The notes under the pieces: generated by a model
What the model was told of the DNA's origin: nothing
Databases searched by the model: none
The model's input: only the letters and a program-made list of their open reading frames with translations
From: Trichomonas vaginalis G3
Lineage: Eukaryota > Parabasalia > Trichomonadida > Trichomonadidae
DNA length: 64,000 nucleotides
Assembly (NCBI RefSeq): GCF_026262505.1
Contig: NC_067205.1
Span: forward strand, 16,306,001-16,370,000
Direction: 5' to 3'
In this document: positions 51,236 to 61,890 of the stretch, one piece after another
How positions within the stretch are numbered: position 1 is the stretch's first letter
Layout of the letters: each line of letters begins with the position of its first letter
Program-made: the position numbers and the translations under genes

Positions 51236-52821
51236 ATGGAACTTCAACAAAGCTTTTCAGATTATTACGGCACAGCTGAGTATGTTAATAAAACTCGCAA
51301 CGAAACCATATTAGAAAATGGTAACTATTACATCCATCGTGCAATATTTTCTTTCTTTCATCGAACACCAATTTTTATTTCTAACAGCAAAGTATTGCTC
51401 AAAACATGCACATTTTTCAATAACACATCAAATACAGGTGTTGGATCGTTCTCAATCCGAGAATCTGAATGTATCATAGTTCGTATTTGTATATCGCGTT
51501 CATATGGTAATTCTATCACTGGATATTCCATTTCATCATCTCTGGTTGGTCCCAACAAAAGTTATGCATTTGAATGCTCACTTTCAGAATGCAATGGAGG
51601 TCATAGTTCTTTTACACATGACCATGGAGAACAAATAGTAAGTAACATGAATTCATCTTATCACATAACTCTGCGTCATGCTGGATATGTATTCAATGCA
51701 CGAGATGGAACAGGGATCATGAATTTCACCACAATAGCTAATACCTCCACCACCTTATCAGATCGTAACAATGGTGGAATGTTCAATGCTGCTTCTTTTA
51801 ATATTACAAAATGTAATTATTTAAACAATTCATATAGTGGATCCTATAACTCATTAATTCGAACTACTGGTACAACTACATTCTCAAATTGTTCTTTCTT
51901 AAGAAATAATGCACTCTTTATATTTTCCCCACGACCAAAATTTATTAAGGGTCCACTGTAAGGCCAAATAAGGTCTATCGTCGTCCCAAAAATATTGCTC
52001 GAGATGGTGTTTTACTAAGGCCCAAAACTTAAAAAAACACAAAAAAATTAACTTTACTCTTTTGAGATCCCTATCAGATATGCATCAATTTGATGCAGTA
52101 TCGCAGTTCAAATCTGATTTTTTAATGTAGATGTACTCTAACATCCTTTAAAAAATGCAAAATGGTATTAATTAAGCTTTTCATTTCTGTATCATACACG
52201 AAACAAAATCGTTCATTATACTAAAATTTATGAAAGTTTGATTAATGAAAAAATAATATCTAAATTTTTACATTGAATCGGCTATTGATATGGTCAATAT
52301 TAAATCTTGTAAAAATTGGCATTATCCAGAATAATACCCACTAAAATACATAATTTTTTTTAAAAAAATTTTATCAATTGTTATGGTATATCTTTATGAT
52401 AATGAATAAAATGCTTATTTTTCATAAGTAAATACATAATTTATGCTTAAACACAAAAAATAACACGAAAATTTTTGGCCAACATATCTAAACTAAGGAT
52501 AATGGTTTGAATATATAAACAATAATACTTTGTCCAGGGAATTAAATTTGTGCTATCCAATTGTCAATTCTTTGAATTTTTTTTAAATGCAAGATATCCC
52601 GGCATTAGCCTCAATAAATATATATATTATGCATCATAATATTAGTTTGTAATGGCATTAAAGCGAAATTCCTAATTGAGAAAGGGACAGACTAGCCCAT
52701 TGTCACTTTTTAATTTAGCAAATGAACGCTTATGGAGTGGAGTTTTTGGGTAAATCTGATTTGCTTATAAATGAAATAAAATCAAAAGAAACCATATTGG
52801 CATTATATTATGCAAAAATAA

Positions 52822-53392
52822 ATGATCTTACTTAGTACTTTTAAAGTTAATTTCAGAAAAAATTTGACACAATGGTATCCGGCACATACAAGTGGTGTAC
52901 AACCAAAATATAAGTTAGTTTAAACATATATTGCTATATCTCATGATCTTACTTAGTACTTTTAAAGTTAATTTCAGAAAAAATTTGACACAATGGTATC
53001 CGGCACATACAAGTGGTGTACAACCAAAATATAAGTTAGTTTAAACATATATTGCTATATCTCATGATCTTACTTAGTACTTTTAAAGTTAATTTCAGAA
53101 AAAATTTGACACAATGGTATCCGGCACATACAAGTGGTGTACAACCAAAATATAAGTTAGTTTAAACATATATTGCTATATCTCATGATCTTACTTAGTA
53201 CTTTTAAAGTTAATTTCAGAAAAAATTTGACACAATGGTATCCGGCACATACAAGTGGTGTACAACCAAAATATAAGTTAGTTTAAACATATATTGCTAT
53301 ATCTCATGATCTTACTTAGTACTTTTAAAGTTAATTTCAGAAAAAATTTGACACAATGGTATCCGGCACATACAAGTGGTGTACAACCAAAT
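52822..53392 (+). repeat. 121-bp tandem array, 4.7 copies
   Basis: Units start at 52822, 52943, 53064, 53185 and 53306. The first four are essentially identical. The fifth diverges after GTGTACAACCAAA and runs into the 118-codon ORF. Each complete unit contains an ATG-to-TAA mini-ORF of 34 codons ending in KYKLV-stop. Confidence 0.95.
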
Positions 53393-53662
53393 CTTCGACT
53401 CGATGAACTTGTCATCGAGTTATATTCCAGTGTTGTTCCTTCATTCCTGATTAAGTTGCAAATTAAAGGTCTGGATTCAGAGAGAAGTGTTAAAGTTATC
53501 AAAAAAGTCACAAGAGATTTCGAAGAAATGACACAATTTAAAAAAGTCGAATGCATCAGTATGCTTGAAGCTATTCAGAAAGGTCTGAAAAATGATACAC
53601 TTGATCCCAACATTGTTTACTCAACATTAAAAATATTATTGCAAAGAAAACATTTGATTTAA
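53306..53662 (+). CDS. 118-residue ORF inside the MULE-like element, unknown
   Basis: The ATG at 53306 is the first codon of the fifth repeat unit. The first 28 residues (MILLSTFKVNFRKNLTQWYP...) are those encoded by every unit. The remaining 90 (LRLDELVIELYSSVVPSFLI ... TLKILLQRKHLI) look like an ordinary helical protein fragment with good codon use. I do not recognise it. It is either a captured host gene fragment or a degenerate piece of the parental transposase. An ATG-led unit is repeated upstream, so transcription through the array would meet four short ORFs first. Confidence 0.5.
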   Translation: MILLSTFKVNFRKNLTQWYPAHTSGVQPNLRLDELVIELYSSVVPSFLIKLQIKGLDSERSVKVIKKVTRDFEEMTQFKKVECISMLEAIQKGLKNDTLDPNIVYSTLKILLQRKHLI

Positions 53663-54494
53663 TAAACATTTAATTTATTATAATTAATTTTTTATTACAG
53701 TATAGTAAAAAATGCTATAAATAAATTATTATATTTTATTAAAATGTGACTTTTAATAGTAAGTGAATAAAATAAATCAGGAATTGGGAAAGAAGTAAGG
53801 TTAATTAAAAATAATGAAAATTACAAGTTTAAGGTTAATGAAAAAGTGACAATGGGCGAGTTTGTCCCCCACTCATTCCTAATTTCTTCTCAATTAAATT
53901 CCTTGAAAAACATTGGAATTAATGATTGGAAATAGGTCAAAAAAATTCCTAATATAAAACTTATACTTAAGATAAAATTAAAATTCGAAAATATCTATTT
54001 TTCAAAACACGCATCCAAAAGCGAAAAAATTCGAAAAAATCATGTTCTTATAAAACTCACTGATTTTGCAATTTTTATGAGATTTGAAGTGATAGAATAT
54101 ATTACCATCTTATTGAAACATATGCTTCATTGTTGTATTCACATAATATTAATCAGAACACTAGGAAAAGTGGATTTTCGAAAAATGACGATAACGATTA
54201 TTTGCAAATCGCCTCTCAATTTTGAGAGACTTTCAATTTTTACAGTGGACCCTTAATTGTTATTGTAATGAAAATATTTTGCATAAAACTATAGCGGGGG
54301 GAGATTCATATACTTTCAAACTGAATGAACCATTAGATTCATCAATGGTTCATTATACAACAGGAAAATGTTCTACTAAATTAATTATTCAAACACTGAA
54401 ATATGATCACGAAAACTTCAAAAATTTCCTTAACAATGCTTATAAAGCCTCATTTGTTGGAACAATTAATTATCCTTCTTTAAGGAATCACTAA

Positions 54495-55012
54495 CTACTT
54501 TCTACTTAACAAGTAAAAATACTTTTTCTTTATAATAGAATTGATATTTTTCTGAATAAACATTACACTATCATATATGTATCATTATCTGTCTTTCTGC
54601 AGATTCAGAATTTAAAAAATATATCTTGATGAATAGGGAACACAAATATACCATGTCTCTTCACGCCTGTCAATTAAACTTTCAGTTGTATTTCCGTCTG
54701 CACATTTTGAACAAGAAGTTTTACCGAATCTTTGTCATCAGATATTGATGCCTTAATTATTTTTTGAATGTCTATTTGCATTTTGTAAATTTTATTTTAA
54801 TATTCCGTTGTATTATAACATTTTAAAGTCATACGATATATACATTCAGAAGAAAGCATTAAGTTTGCCTAAATTTGATTTAATTGTATAAAGTGATAAT
54901 TTTGCATTGCAAATCTTAAAATTTTATGCAGCTCAATTAGAAAAAAAGAATCATTACGTGTTTGTTTAACATATTATTCATATTTATAAAACAAACAATT
55001 AAAAATAATATT
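54495..55012. other. convergent 3' intergenic region
   Basis: About 520 bases, nothing recognised. Confidence 0.5.
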
Positions 55013-57400
55013 TTAAATAACAAGAGGCGGTAAATAAACAGCCAATACAGAAATATTATCATTACACATTGCAGACGTGGCCATTGTCATGATGTTTGAC
55101 GCAGCCATTTGTGCATTTGATGAAGATAAAACGCATTTCTTGATTTCATCAAAAGACAAAGTGTCAACAACAGCACGAGAAATCAAAATAAGGAATCTCA
55201 AGCTGTCATCGACTTTGTACGCCAATATTTCCTGTTTCTGAGTTGTTTTGTGGACATAAAACTCAGATTTGTTTGGTTCGTCATAAAGATGGCCGTAAAT
55301 GCTATGTTTCGTGGCAAACATAGTGAATGGCTTGTACCCACCAAGGTGGAAGAGCTCTGTCTTCGTGGAAATAAAGGCAGAGGCTCCTCCCATTAATCCG
55401 CAAATAATTTTGTTGTTTTGAATCGCAGCAAATGAACAGGAGTAATAGGAATTATATCCTTTGATGTTCAACTGCTTCATTGACTTCTGAAAAGCTTTTT
55501 TGAACCCTTTTTTGGTATATCCAGATTTTTTCAGAGATTCAAGCATTTTATCAGCAAAAATCTTGGCTTCCCTGATGTTACTTGTCCTGTCGATTATTCC
55601 GAAAACAGGAGAAGAGACTTTCGGAGGAATTTGGCTGATAATAAAATCTCCGTGGTTGAAATACTCACTTGGCTTAGTTGTATATACCACAAAGTTATTG
55701 ATTGACCTATATCTGCTACCTTCTTCCGTTGTTGAGTTGAAATTATAATATGGATAAATTGTTTTTGGCGGAAAACTTATTTGTGCAGAAGTAGAGTCAA
55801 TGTAAATGGGCATATGATCAAAACTGACGGTCATATTCAACAATGTACCTGTCAAAATAAGATATTTCAGTTGAATATAAGATTTTAAGCTTGGAATCGA
55901 CTTCAAAGGGTTATATGATACATCTAGGAACTCTAAGGTATCTTTGGAGTTTAGTTCTGGAAGGTTTTCTATGGAATTGAATGCAAGATTTATGGAAATC
56001 ATTCCATTTGGCAGTTTTGGACACTCTGTTAGTCCATTTGATGCAAGTTCTATATTCTGAAGCGAAGGAATATATGGAATTGTCGTTAATTTGTTTCCAT
56101 TCGCGTGAAGAGTTATTAAATTTTTATTTTCTGCGAGTTTCTCATCGAGAGTCTTGAAATTACAGTCATTTATATATAGTTCTTCCAAAGAGTCAGGTAG
56201 TTCTGGTAATTCAGAGAGTGGATTCGCTGATAAATTTAATCTTGACAAATTTGAGTTAATAATGTTAGGATTGACAGAAGTAATCTTGTTACCTGTCAAT
56301 ATCAAGTCGAATAGACTCTCTAATTGGAAGAATTCGTCAGGAATTTCCTTAATTTCATTAAATGATAAATCAATAACGTGAGTTGTCTCAACTAAGTAAT
56401 TACAGTTAAGTGTTGATATCCTATTATACCTAAGATACATATTATTGAACATTATTCCTTTAACAGGAGGTAATTTCGATAATTTATTTCCCATCAAGTA
56501 TAAATGGGCCAAATCAGGAAGATGATTCAACTGGAAGTCTTTTACTTCATTGTTGTTTAAGTTTAATGACTGTAGAGTTGAAGAAACTTGAGAAATTTTG
56601 ACAATTTTATTATTTGAAAGATTACATCGACAAAGACATGTAAATGAGCCGAAATTATCAGGTACTTTATCTATAAGATTAAAGGATAAGTCTACTTCTT
56701 GTATTGTTAAAGGTAATTTCGGATATACTTGTAATTGATTATGAGATACGAAAATTCCTTTTAATTTCGGCACCATTTGATCGAAATTAGGTGGAAATGC
56801 CTTCAGATTGTTGAAGCTTAAGTCTATCTGTAGTAGATTAGGGAAATATGTCTGTGGACCGATTTCTTTCAATAAATTTCTTTGTAAAACAATTTTTCGA
56901 ATTTCTTCGTGTTTGTCGTTGAGTATTTCGATTTGGTTGTAGTCCAGTGCTATTTTTGTAAGGTTCTTAGGCATGAATGGAAATTTTTTAAGCTTGTTTT
57001 GACCTAAATCGACTTGTACAAGAATATCATTTAATTTCGGGACAATTGCAATAGAATTATTGAAAAAACACATGGAAGCAAGTGATGTTGATTCACAAAT
57101 CGGCTTCGGTATCTTCGTAATTGAATTATATGAAAAATCAATAATAACTAAATTTGGAAAATTTTTGATTTTTTGGGCAATTCTATCAGGAATGGAACTG
57201 TAATCGTTATCTCGTAGTTGTATTGTCTTCAGTTCTGGCAAATCTTCTGGTAAATCTCGAATATGATTTCCATTTAACAATAAATGATAGATTGTTTTAA
57301 GATCTTCGATGTCATTGTCAATACTGGTGATCCCTTTCCTAGATAGATCCAATAGTTTCTTGTTCGGGTCCAGTTTAACTAAACTTTCTTCATTACCCAT
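55013..57400 (-). CDS. LRR protein with degenerate PP2C domain, probably myristoylated
   Basis: 795 residues. It begins MGNEES, a good N-myristoylation signal. Residues about 15-530 are about 22 leucine-rich repeats of the plant/adenylate-cyclase type (LxxLxLxxNxLxxIPxL). Residues about 545-795 follow the PP2C outline: VFGIIDRTSN stands where active enzymes have FGVFDGHGG, GGASAF where they have GDSRA, and NDNISVLAVYL where they have DNITVIVV. The first and last metal-binding Asp are kept, but the GHGG and GDS motifs are lost, so phosphatase activity is doubtful. LRR followed by PP2C is the order in PHLPP and in fungal adenylate cyclase. TATGA, the complement of TCATA, lies at 57417-57421 upstream. 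Confidence 0.85.
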   Translation of the reverse strand: MGNEESLVKLDPNKKLLDLSRKGITSIDNDIEDLKTIYHLLLNGNHIRDLPEDLPELKTIQLRDNDYSSIPDRIAQKIKNFPNLVIIDFSYNSITKIPKPICESTSLASMCFFNNSIAIVPKLNDILVQVDLGQNKLKKFPFMPKNLTKIALDYNQIEILNDKHEEIRKIVLQRNLLKEIGPQTYFPNLLQIDLSFNNLKAFPPNFDQMVPKLKGIFVSHNQLQVYPKLPLTIQEVDLSFNLIDKVPDNFGSFTCLCRCNLSNNKIVKISQVSSTLQSLNLNNNEVKDFQLNHLPDLAHLYLMGNKLSKLPPVKGIMFNNMYLRYNRISTLNCNYLVETTHVIDLSFNEIKEIPDEFFQLESLFDLILTGNKITSVNPNIINSNLSRLNLSANPLSELPELPDSLEELYINDCNFKTLDEKLAENKNLITLHANGNKLTTIPYIPSLQNIELASNGLTECPKLPNGMISINLAFNSIENLPELNSKDTLEFLDVSYNPLKSIPSLKSYIQLKYLILTGTLLNMTVSFDHMPIYIDSTSAQISFPPKTIYPYYNFNSTTEEGSRYRSINNFVVYTTKPSEYFNHGDFIISQIPPKVSSPVFGIIDRTSNIREAKIFADKMLESLKKSGYTKKGFKKAFQKSMKQLNIKGYNSYYSCSFAAIQNNKIICGLMGGASAFISTKTELFHLGGYKPFTMFATKHSIYGHLYDEPNKSEFYVHKTTQKQEILAYKVDDSLRFLILISRAVVDTLSFDEIKKCVLSSSNAQMAASNIMTMATSAMCNDNISVLAVYLPPLVI

Positions 57401-59597
57401 TTTTGTAAATTTTTTTTATGAATTTCAGATATCTTCTATAAAATTTTTACAGATGATCCTATATTATGAATTAATATTTGACGGTGGATAAATTTCAATG
57501 CATTCAATACGAACACTTTTTCTTTACAAATTTTTATTTCGTCAATCGTACACTATCGATTATATGATTTACATATGCATCATATAGGAAATTTAAAAAT
57601 CACCATATTTCCTATACAAGTATACTCTTGTTCGAAAACAGTGAATGTAAAATTTGCCAGAATTTACGAGTTCGAATTCAGAGACTAAAAAAGAATTCGT
57701 GACATGAAGAAAATCATAGTCATACGACATCACACCTATAAAAGCCACATCCTGCATTATTTTTTATATCAGATTGTATAGCAAATTGGTTTTTTGTTCA
57801 ATTGGATTTCAATCTTTATCTGCTTGCGAATTCATTTATAACAAATTCTTTATTAAATGTTCCAACAGGCTTAAGAATATAAATCTTGCTTTGTTCTGAA
57901 TATTATCATGAAATTCATATTTCGAAAGTTTCAAAACAACTAAATGATTGCACTTGAAATTTCCAGAGAGGGCTCATTGATAATGAACTCACATCTAATT
58001 TCTATGATGGATTTTTTTTGATGATATAGGTTGCTTCCTTCCAAGTTATTTTTTTTAAATTTCTGAGTTCTGTCACACATACTCACCTTGTATTTGAGGA
58101 ATAGAGATCCAAGCTTTTGAATTTGCGATATAAGCACTGCGTTACAAGCATATAAAAATATCAAAATAGGAGAAAATGATAAATCATTTGATAAGATATA
58201 TATGTTAACAAAAAATCAAGGAGGTTTAATTCAAAAATCTGCATCAACAAGAATAATATTTTTGATTTTGATAAATGTTTTAAGTATTTGTAAAGAAATA
58301 ATCTAATTATTTCAAACAAATCTGTTTGAACATATAACAACATATTTTCTAAGTTAGACACGCGTTTTCAGCATCTTGAAGGTACAAGGAAATGCAGATT
58401 TTTTTATTTACAAAATGAAATTATTGAATTGAGTTATTTTGAAAATAATGATATCAATTCAGCTATAGCTTGAGTAGGTCTTTGTGAAATTAAATCTTAA
58501 ATATAACTATTTCGTTATGATGGAGATTCTTATAAAACTTACTTGCTCAGTTAAATCTAATTAATATTTGAAATATTAAATTGAAAGGTGCTAGGAATAA
58601 TATAGTTTTAATTGAATTTTATGATTATTTCCACAACCTTCCATTCATTGAGTTAATTTAATTTATATAATCATCAAATTGATATTTGTATACCATCAGC
58701 AGTTATGGGTATCAGAGATTTGTTGAAAAAAATGAGATGATGTGTGTAATGAGCAAATCTTGTGAGATAAGACCAGCCCAAGGTAGTTGAAAGACTTGTT
58801 ATTAAATTTTAAGTAATCGTGGACATCATGCACATGGAAATCAAATCAGAATCAGCGGAGTATAAAATAACCGTCAAAAAAATTAAATAATATTGAAACG
58901 CAGCCCAAGATAATCAAATCTTCAAAAGTGATTTATTTAGAATTTTCTAAACCTCAGAAAAAAAAAAAAGAAAAACAACAAAAAAATGTTTATCGGATAA
59001 AATGTCAGCGCAAATAGATAGTGAGGAATGAATATATTATAAATGAAAAAATGGCCAAATAATTAGTGGGCTGGTTGTCGAAGAAATTGAGTCCATCAAG
59101 GATAAGGTCAAAATGAATTTTCGTAAAGGATCTCATGACTACTATCATAATTACCTATTATTTTAAGGGTGCACACGAGAAGATCATGTAAACTTCAGAA
59201 TTTAGAACCTTATTTTTAGGCATTATCTTGGCTACCTATTTAGGCTCGAAAAGCAAAAAATATCAAAAAATACAACTTGACTCCATTATGACCCTTTCAT
59301 GGAGGTAGTTTTTATCCTCTAGTATTTTCCCTTTGAATCTCTTTACAATTCGAAATCAAATTCAAAACTCAGTAGAAGAAAGGAAGAATCGACTTACTAC
59401 GGTTGTAATACGAATAAATACATATATTTAATTATTTTTATTTACATAATAATTGTTTGAAGTTCATATTCCATCAAATTTTTAAATAAAAACATTAAAA
59501 TGTTGAAAATGTTCATATCTTTTAATAGGGTTTTGGCACTTTATTGAGGAATTACTACATACATAGTCGAACTGAACTTGATATTTTGAAATTTAAA
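57401..59597. other. 2.2 kb intergenic region, mostly featureless
   Basis: Contains the likely initiator TCATA (57417-57421, reverse strand) of the LRR-PP2C gene. TTAAGGGTGCACACGAGAAG at 59163-59182 looks like one end of the TTAA-type element family, without a matching second end that I could find. Two reverse ORFs of 66 and 74 codons around 57940-58361 look like chance. Confidence 0.45.
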
Positions 59598-60301
59598 TTA
59601 TTTATCAAAATTAAAATTTAACTTGAAATTTATAATTATATATTTGATAATTTTGTAGAACCAATTCAACAACTCCGCAGCGGATTCATTCTTACACTCA
59701 TTAAGGAAATTAGTTTCTGCTAAGTCTTCTTCATAATTGTTATCTTCTTCTTCAGGTGAAGTGACTTGTAAACTTGAAAAGTGACATCTTGATCAATTCT
59801 TATAGAATTTGGTAAATTTTCTCTTATACAGAGCAACAAAGGGAATAAGAGGGAGTGGTAATGCACTTTGAAGAGTTTTTGGAGCAGTTTGATCACTAGT
59901 TGCTGTGATTGTGATGATGGCTTTCCAAGTTTTGCGAAAAGTTGTGAAGAAATTTGTAAAAATTTTGTGTCAAATTTCAACAATTTTTCTCCAATTTTCT
60001 GGATTTCTATTTCACTGAAATTTGCAGTGAAAACTAAGTAAATCATCTGTATCATGTCGGAAAACGACTCTTCCCTCTTCTCTATCGATTGGATGAATCC
60101 CAAAACAGCGTTTGCGGCACATTTTATCTGAGAATTGTCTTGTTTATACAAACAAGCATTTGCCCAGCTCCATCTGTGGGTGGCTTTTTCTGTAGCAGTT
60201 TCTATTTGGGATATAGTAAAACTGGATAGTTTTTTGTATTCGGCATCTCTTTTCTCTCTTGCTCTTGCTATAAGCTCAGAGTAAGAGACTCGAGCGCTCA
60301 T
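59598..60301 (-). pseudogene. fragment of a PIKK FAT domain
   Basis: The ATG at 60301 opens 193 codons. HRWSWANACLYKQ ... AVLGFIQSIEKREESFSDMIQMIYLVF ... FLQISSQLFAKLGKPSSQ ... KVHYHSLLFPLLLCIREN follows the order of the C-terminal FAT domain of TOR/SMG1/ATM-type kinases ('GY..AI..S......D.LR...LWF...W....PQL.ARI...HPQAL.YPL'). Just after, the reading continues one frame over (TSPEEEDNNYEEDLAETNFL) to a stop at 59598. The FRB and kinase domains that should follow are not in the next 2 kb. So this is a relic or a stand-alone FAT-like protein. The helical-repeat gene at 61891 on the same strand could once have been the N-terminal part. Confidence 0.55.
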
Positions 60302-60628
60302 AAAAATCCCAAATTTCCTGAAAGTTTTAGATTTTGTCACTTTTTAATAAGCAATTCATGCCAATACAATGATGAATTTATCATCATTTCTATATGTAAA
60401 CTTGTTTTATATGGATGAAAATTGAAAATAACGTGTTTTTAAATCGGCATTTTTCAAATTCAACATTGGGACTTCTTTTCATAGTATGTTAAGAACCTAC
60501 CAGTCCATTGCAGCCTATTTCTTTATGAGTTGAGCATTGTGGTTCCTATAGGAGATTAGTTCACAATTTTTGATAATAAATTATCCATATCAATTTTTCT
60601 GAGCATAAATCTAAAAAAAAGTAAACAT

Positions 60629-61504
60629 ATGATTCTGTTTCTTGTTTCTTATTGGGAAATATGCAAGAATGCATATGATTCATCAAAATTTGGTCGTTGC
60701 CTGCAAAAGCAATACTCGGCTGGCACTCATTTCTCAAATGTTTCGACAACAAGTATTTATCTTCATACATCTTCGAAAAGTAATTTGAAAGTGACAAATG
60801 CAGAAGGTGAAGTTGTCGAAATGAAACCAGGAGAGCAGATATCATTTGTTGGCAGCAATGTCACAGCGAATTGTATCGAAAACGTCTGCCCGATCTCTTT
60901 TTGGAATCACAATGTGGATGCCGTCAATCAGTACTTCGTAAACGATGCGGCTGGTACAGTGTTCTCAATGGAAAATCAAACATTGGAAGATACATACTCA
61001 GTTTATTGCGATTTCGGAAATTACACAAAAATCAGTTTGAAATACATGAATCACTCGAGAGTTGGTAACACAGGTATATTTTATTATATGATAGAAAACA
61101 AAGAATTTAATTATTTGAGTTTACAAGACGATTTAGAATCATTTTATATTATGTCGCCTTTCATGCTGCAAGTGAGAAGTTCCAAGTATGTTTCTATTAG
61201 CTTTCGAATCGTTGCAGGCTCTATGATCCGACCTTCGACATATTTCCAAAAAGGAATTTCCAGCGGCGGTGTTTCGGTTTACAATGACATGAAGCTTACA
61301 AAGAAGAACGAAAATCCGAAGTTCCTCAAAATTACAAAAGTTTCGAAGGTAAATAACCTTTGGGTTCAATTAGAATTGATTTTTACAGTTGTTGGATCCT
61401 TAATACTACTTTTTACATTGAATATAATCATTATTCTTGCGGTAATTCATCACAAGAGGAAACAAGAGTTTGTTCCTGAAGATGACCTTGGTTTGACTAT
61501 ATAA
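60629..61504 (+). CDS. type I single-pass membrane protein
   Basis: 291 residues. A short hydrophobic start (MILFLVSYW) may be a remnant or weak signal peptide. An ectodomain of about 235 residues follows with several N-glycosylation sites (NVST, NVTA, NQT, NYT, NHS) and Cys pairs. One TM helix (LELIFTVVGSLILLFTLNIIIILAVI, about 249-274) and a short tail KRKQEFVPEDDLGLTI end the protein. The acidic tail could hold a sorting signal. I do not recognise the family. It lies head to head with the FAT fragment and between the two reverse-strand PIKK-like pieces. Confidence 0.65.
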   Translation: MILFLVSYWEICKNAYDSSKFGRCLQKQYSAGTHFSNVSTTSIYLHTSSKSNLKVTNAEGEVVEMKPGEQISFVGSNVTANCIENVCPISFWNHNVDAVNQYFVNDAAGTVFSMENQTLEDTYSVYCDFGNYTKISLKYMNHSRVGNTGIFYYMIENKEFNYLSLQDDLESFYIMSPFMLQVRSSKYVSISFRIVAGSMIRPSTYFQKGISSGGVSVYNDMKLTKKNENPKFLKITKVSKVNNLWVQLELIFTVVGSLILLFTLNIIIILAVIHHKRKQEFVPEDDLGLTI

Positions 61505-61890
61505 TGCGTAATACTTACCTCATCGAATTCTAAACTGTTAAATATGAATTTCATATTGATTACTTTTTGTCAGTCATAAAAATCATGAAATGGATGTACC
61601 TTTACTTAGTTTTGATGTTTTAATGTTTATTTTTATGTTTTATCCAACATTTATCGAAATTGTAATGATCTTTTATGGCAACTGTAAGATTTGTGAATAA
61701 AATACCATATAAAAATGCTATTTATTTTATTTTAAGTAGGATGATCTACTTTAGAAGATGTTCTTATATATGATATTTGTAAATTCAAGTTATTGTATAG
61801 TTTTATAATGTAAAGATGATTTATGCAAATAGCAAAAATATTTATTCAAACAATTTATAAACAAACATCAAACAAATATGTAAAAATATC
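61505..61890. other. convergent 3' intergenic region
   Basis: 386 AT-rich bases between two convergent stops; nothing recognised. Confidence 0.5.

Larger units (their letters stand above)
52678..53874 (+). mobile_element. MULE-like element nested in the TTAA element
   Basis: 1197 bp with terminal inverted repeats of about 34 bp. Their inner part GCCCATTGTCACTTTTT is identical, and the outer part differs at a few positions (GAGAAAGGGACAGACTA against GAGTGGGGGACAAACTC). An exact 10-bp duplication ATTCCTAATT lies at 52668-52677 and 53875-53884. A duplication of 9-11 bp with longer terminal repeats is typical of Mutator-like elements. It holds the 121-bp array and a 118-codon ORF, no transposase. 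Confidence 0.85.
51949..54252. mobile_element. TTAA-type DNA transposon (Kolobok or piggyBac-like), non-autonomous
   Basis: 2304 bp flanked by TTAA at 51945-51948 and 54253-54256. The inverted ends are GGGTCCACTGTAA (13 bp). Near the left end GTCTATCGTCGTCCC resembles the GACGATAG subterminal word of the two MITEs, suggesting one wider family. Without the nested MULE-like element it would be about 1.1 kb and has no transposase. TTAA targets are known for piggyBac and Kolobok; Kolobok is described from trichomonads. Confidence 0.85.
51236..54494 (+). pseudogene. Pmp-like beta-helix protein gene split by transposons
   Basis: The first part (51236-51948) and last part (54257-54494) join in phase when one TTAA is counted: 951 bases, 317 codons. 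The product is a right-handed beta-helix of the Chlamydia Pmp/pectin-lyase-like type common on trichomonad surfaces. It has repeated short strands with Asn ladders and Cys (SNSKVLLKTCTFFNNTS, FNITKCNYLNNSYSG, TTTFSNCSFLRNNALF) and many Asn-X-Ser/Thr sites. It has neither signal peptide nor TM anchor, unlike the long members of the family, so it may already have been a fragment before the insertion. Confidence 0.75.

Noticed and set aside
52822-53392. 121-bp repeats as a CRISPR array or as exons
   Set aside because: There are no spacers between units, and no trichomonad intron signals (GTATGT-like 5' site, ACTAACACACAG-like 3' site) were found at unit borders.
51949-54252. Outer element as a virus-like element (Polinton or retroelement)
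   Set aside because: Only 2.3 kb, 13-bp ends, TTAA duplication, and no capsid, polymerase or integrase sequence; a plain DNA transposon fits.
57655-57690. Possible tRNA T-arm (GAGTTCGAATTCAG)
   Set aside because: No acceptor, D-arm or anticodon stem could be built around it. No convincing tRNA was found in the window, though I could not run a covariance search.
57940-58361. Two reverse ORFs of 74 and 66 codons
   Set aside because: Short, overlapping, no initiator and no recognisable domain; expected by chance in AT-rich DNA.
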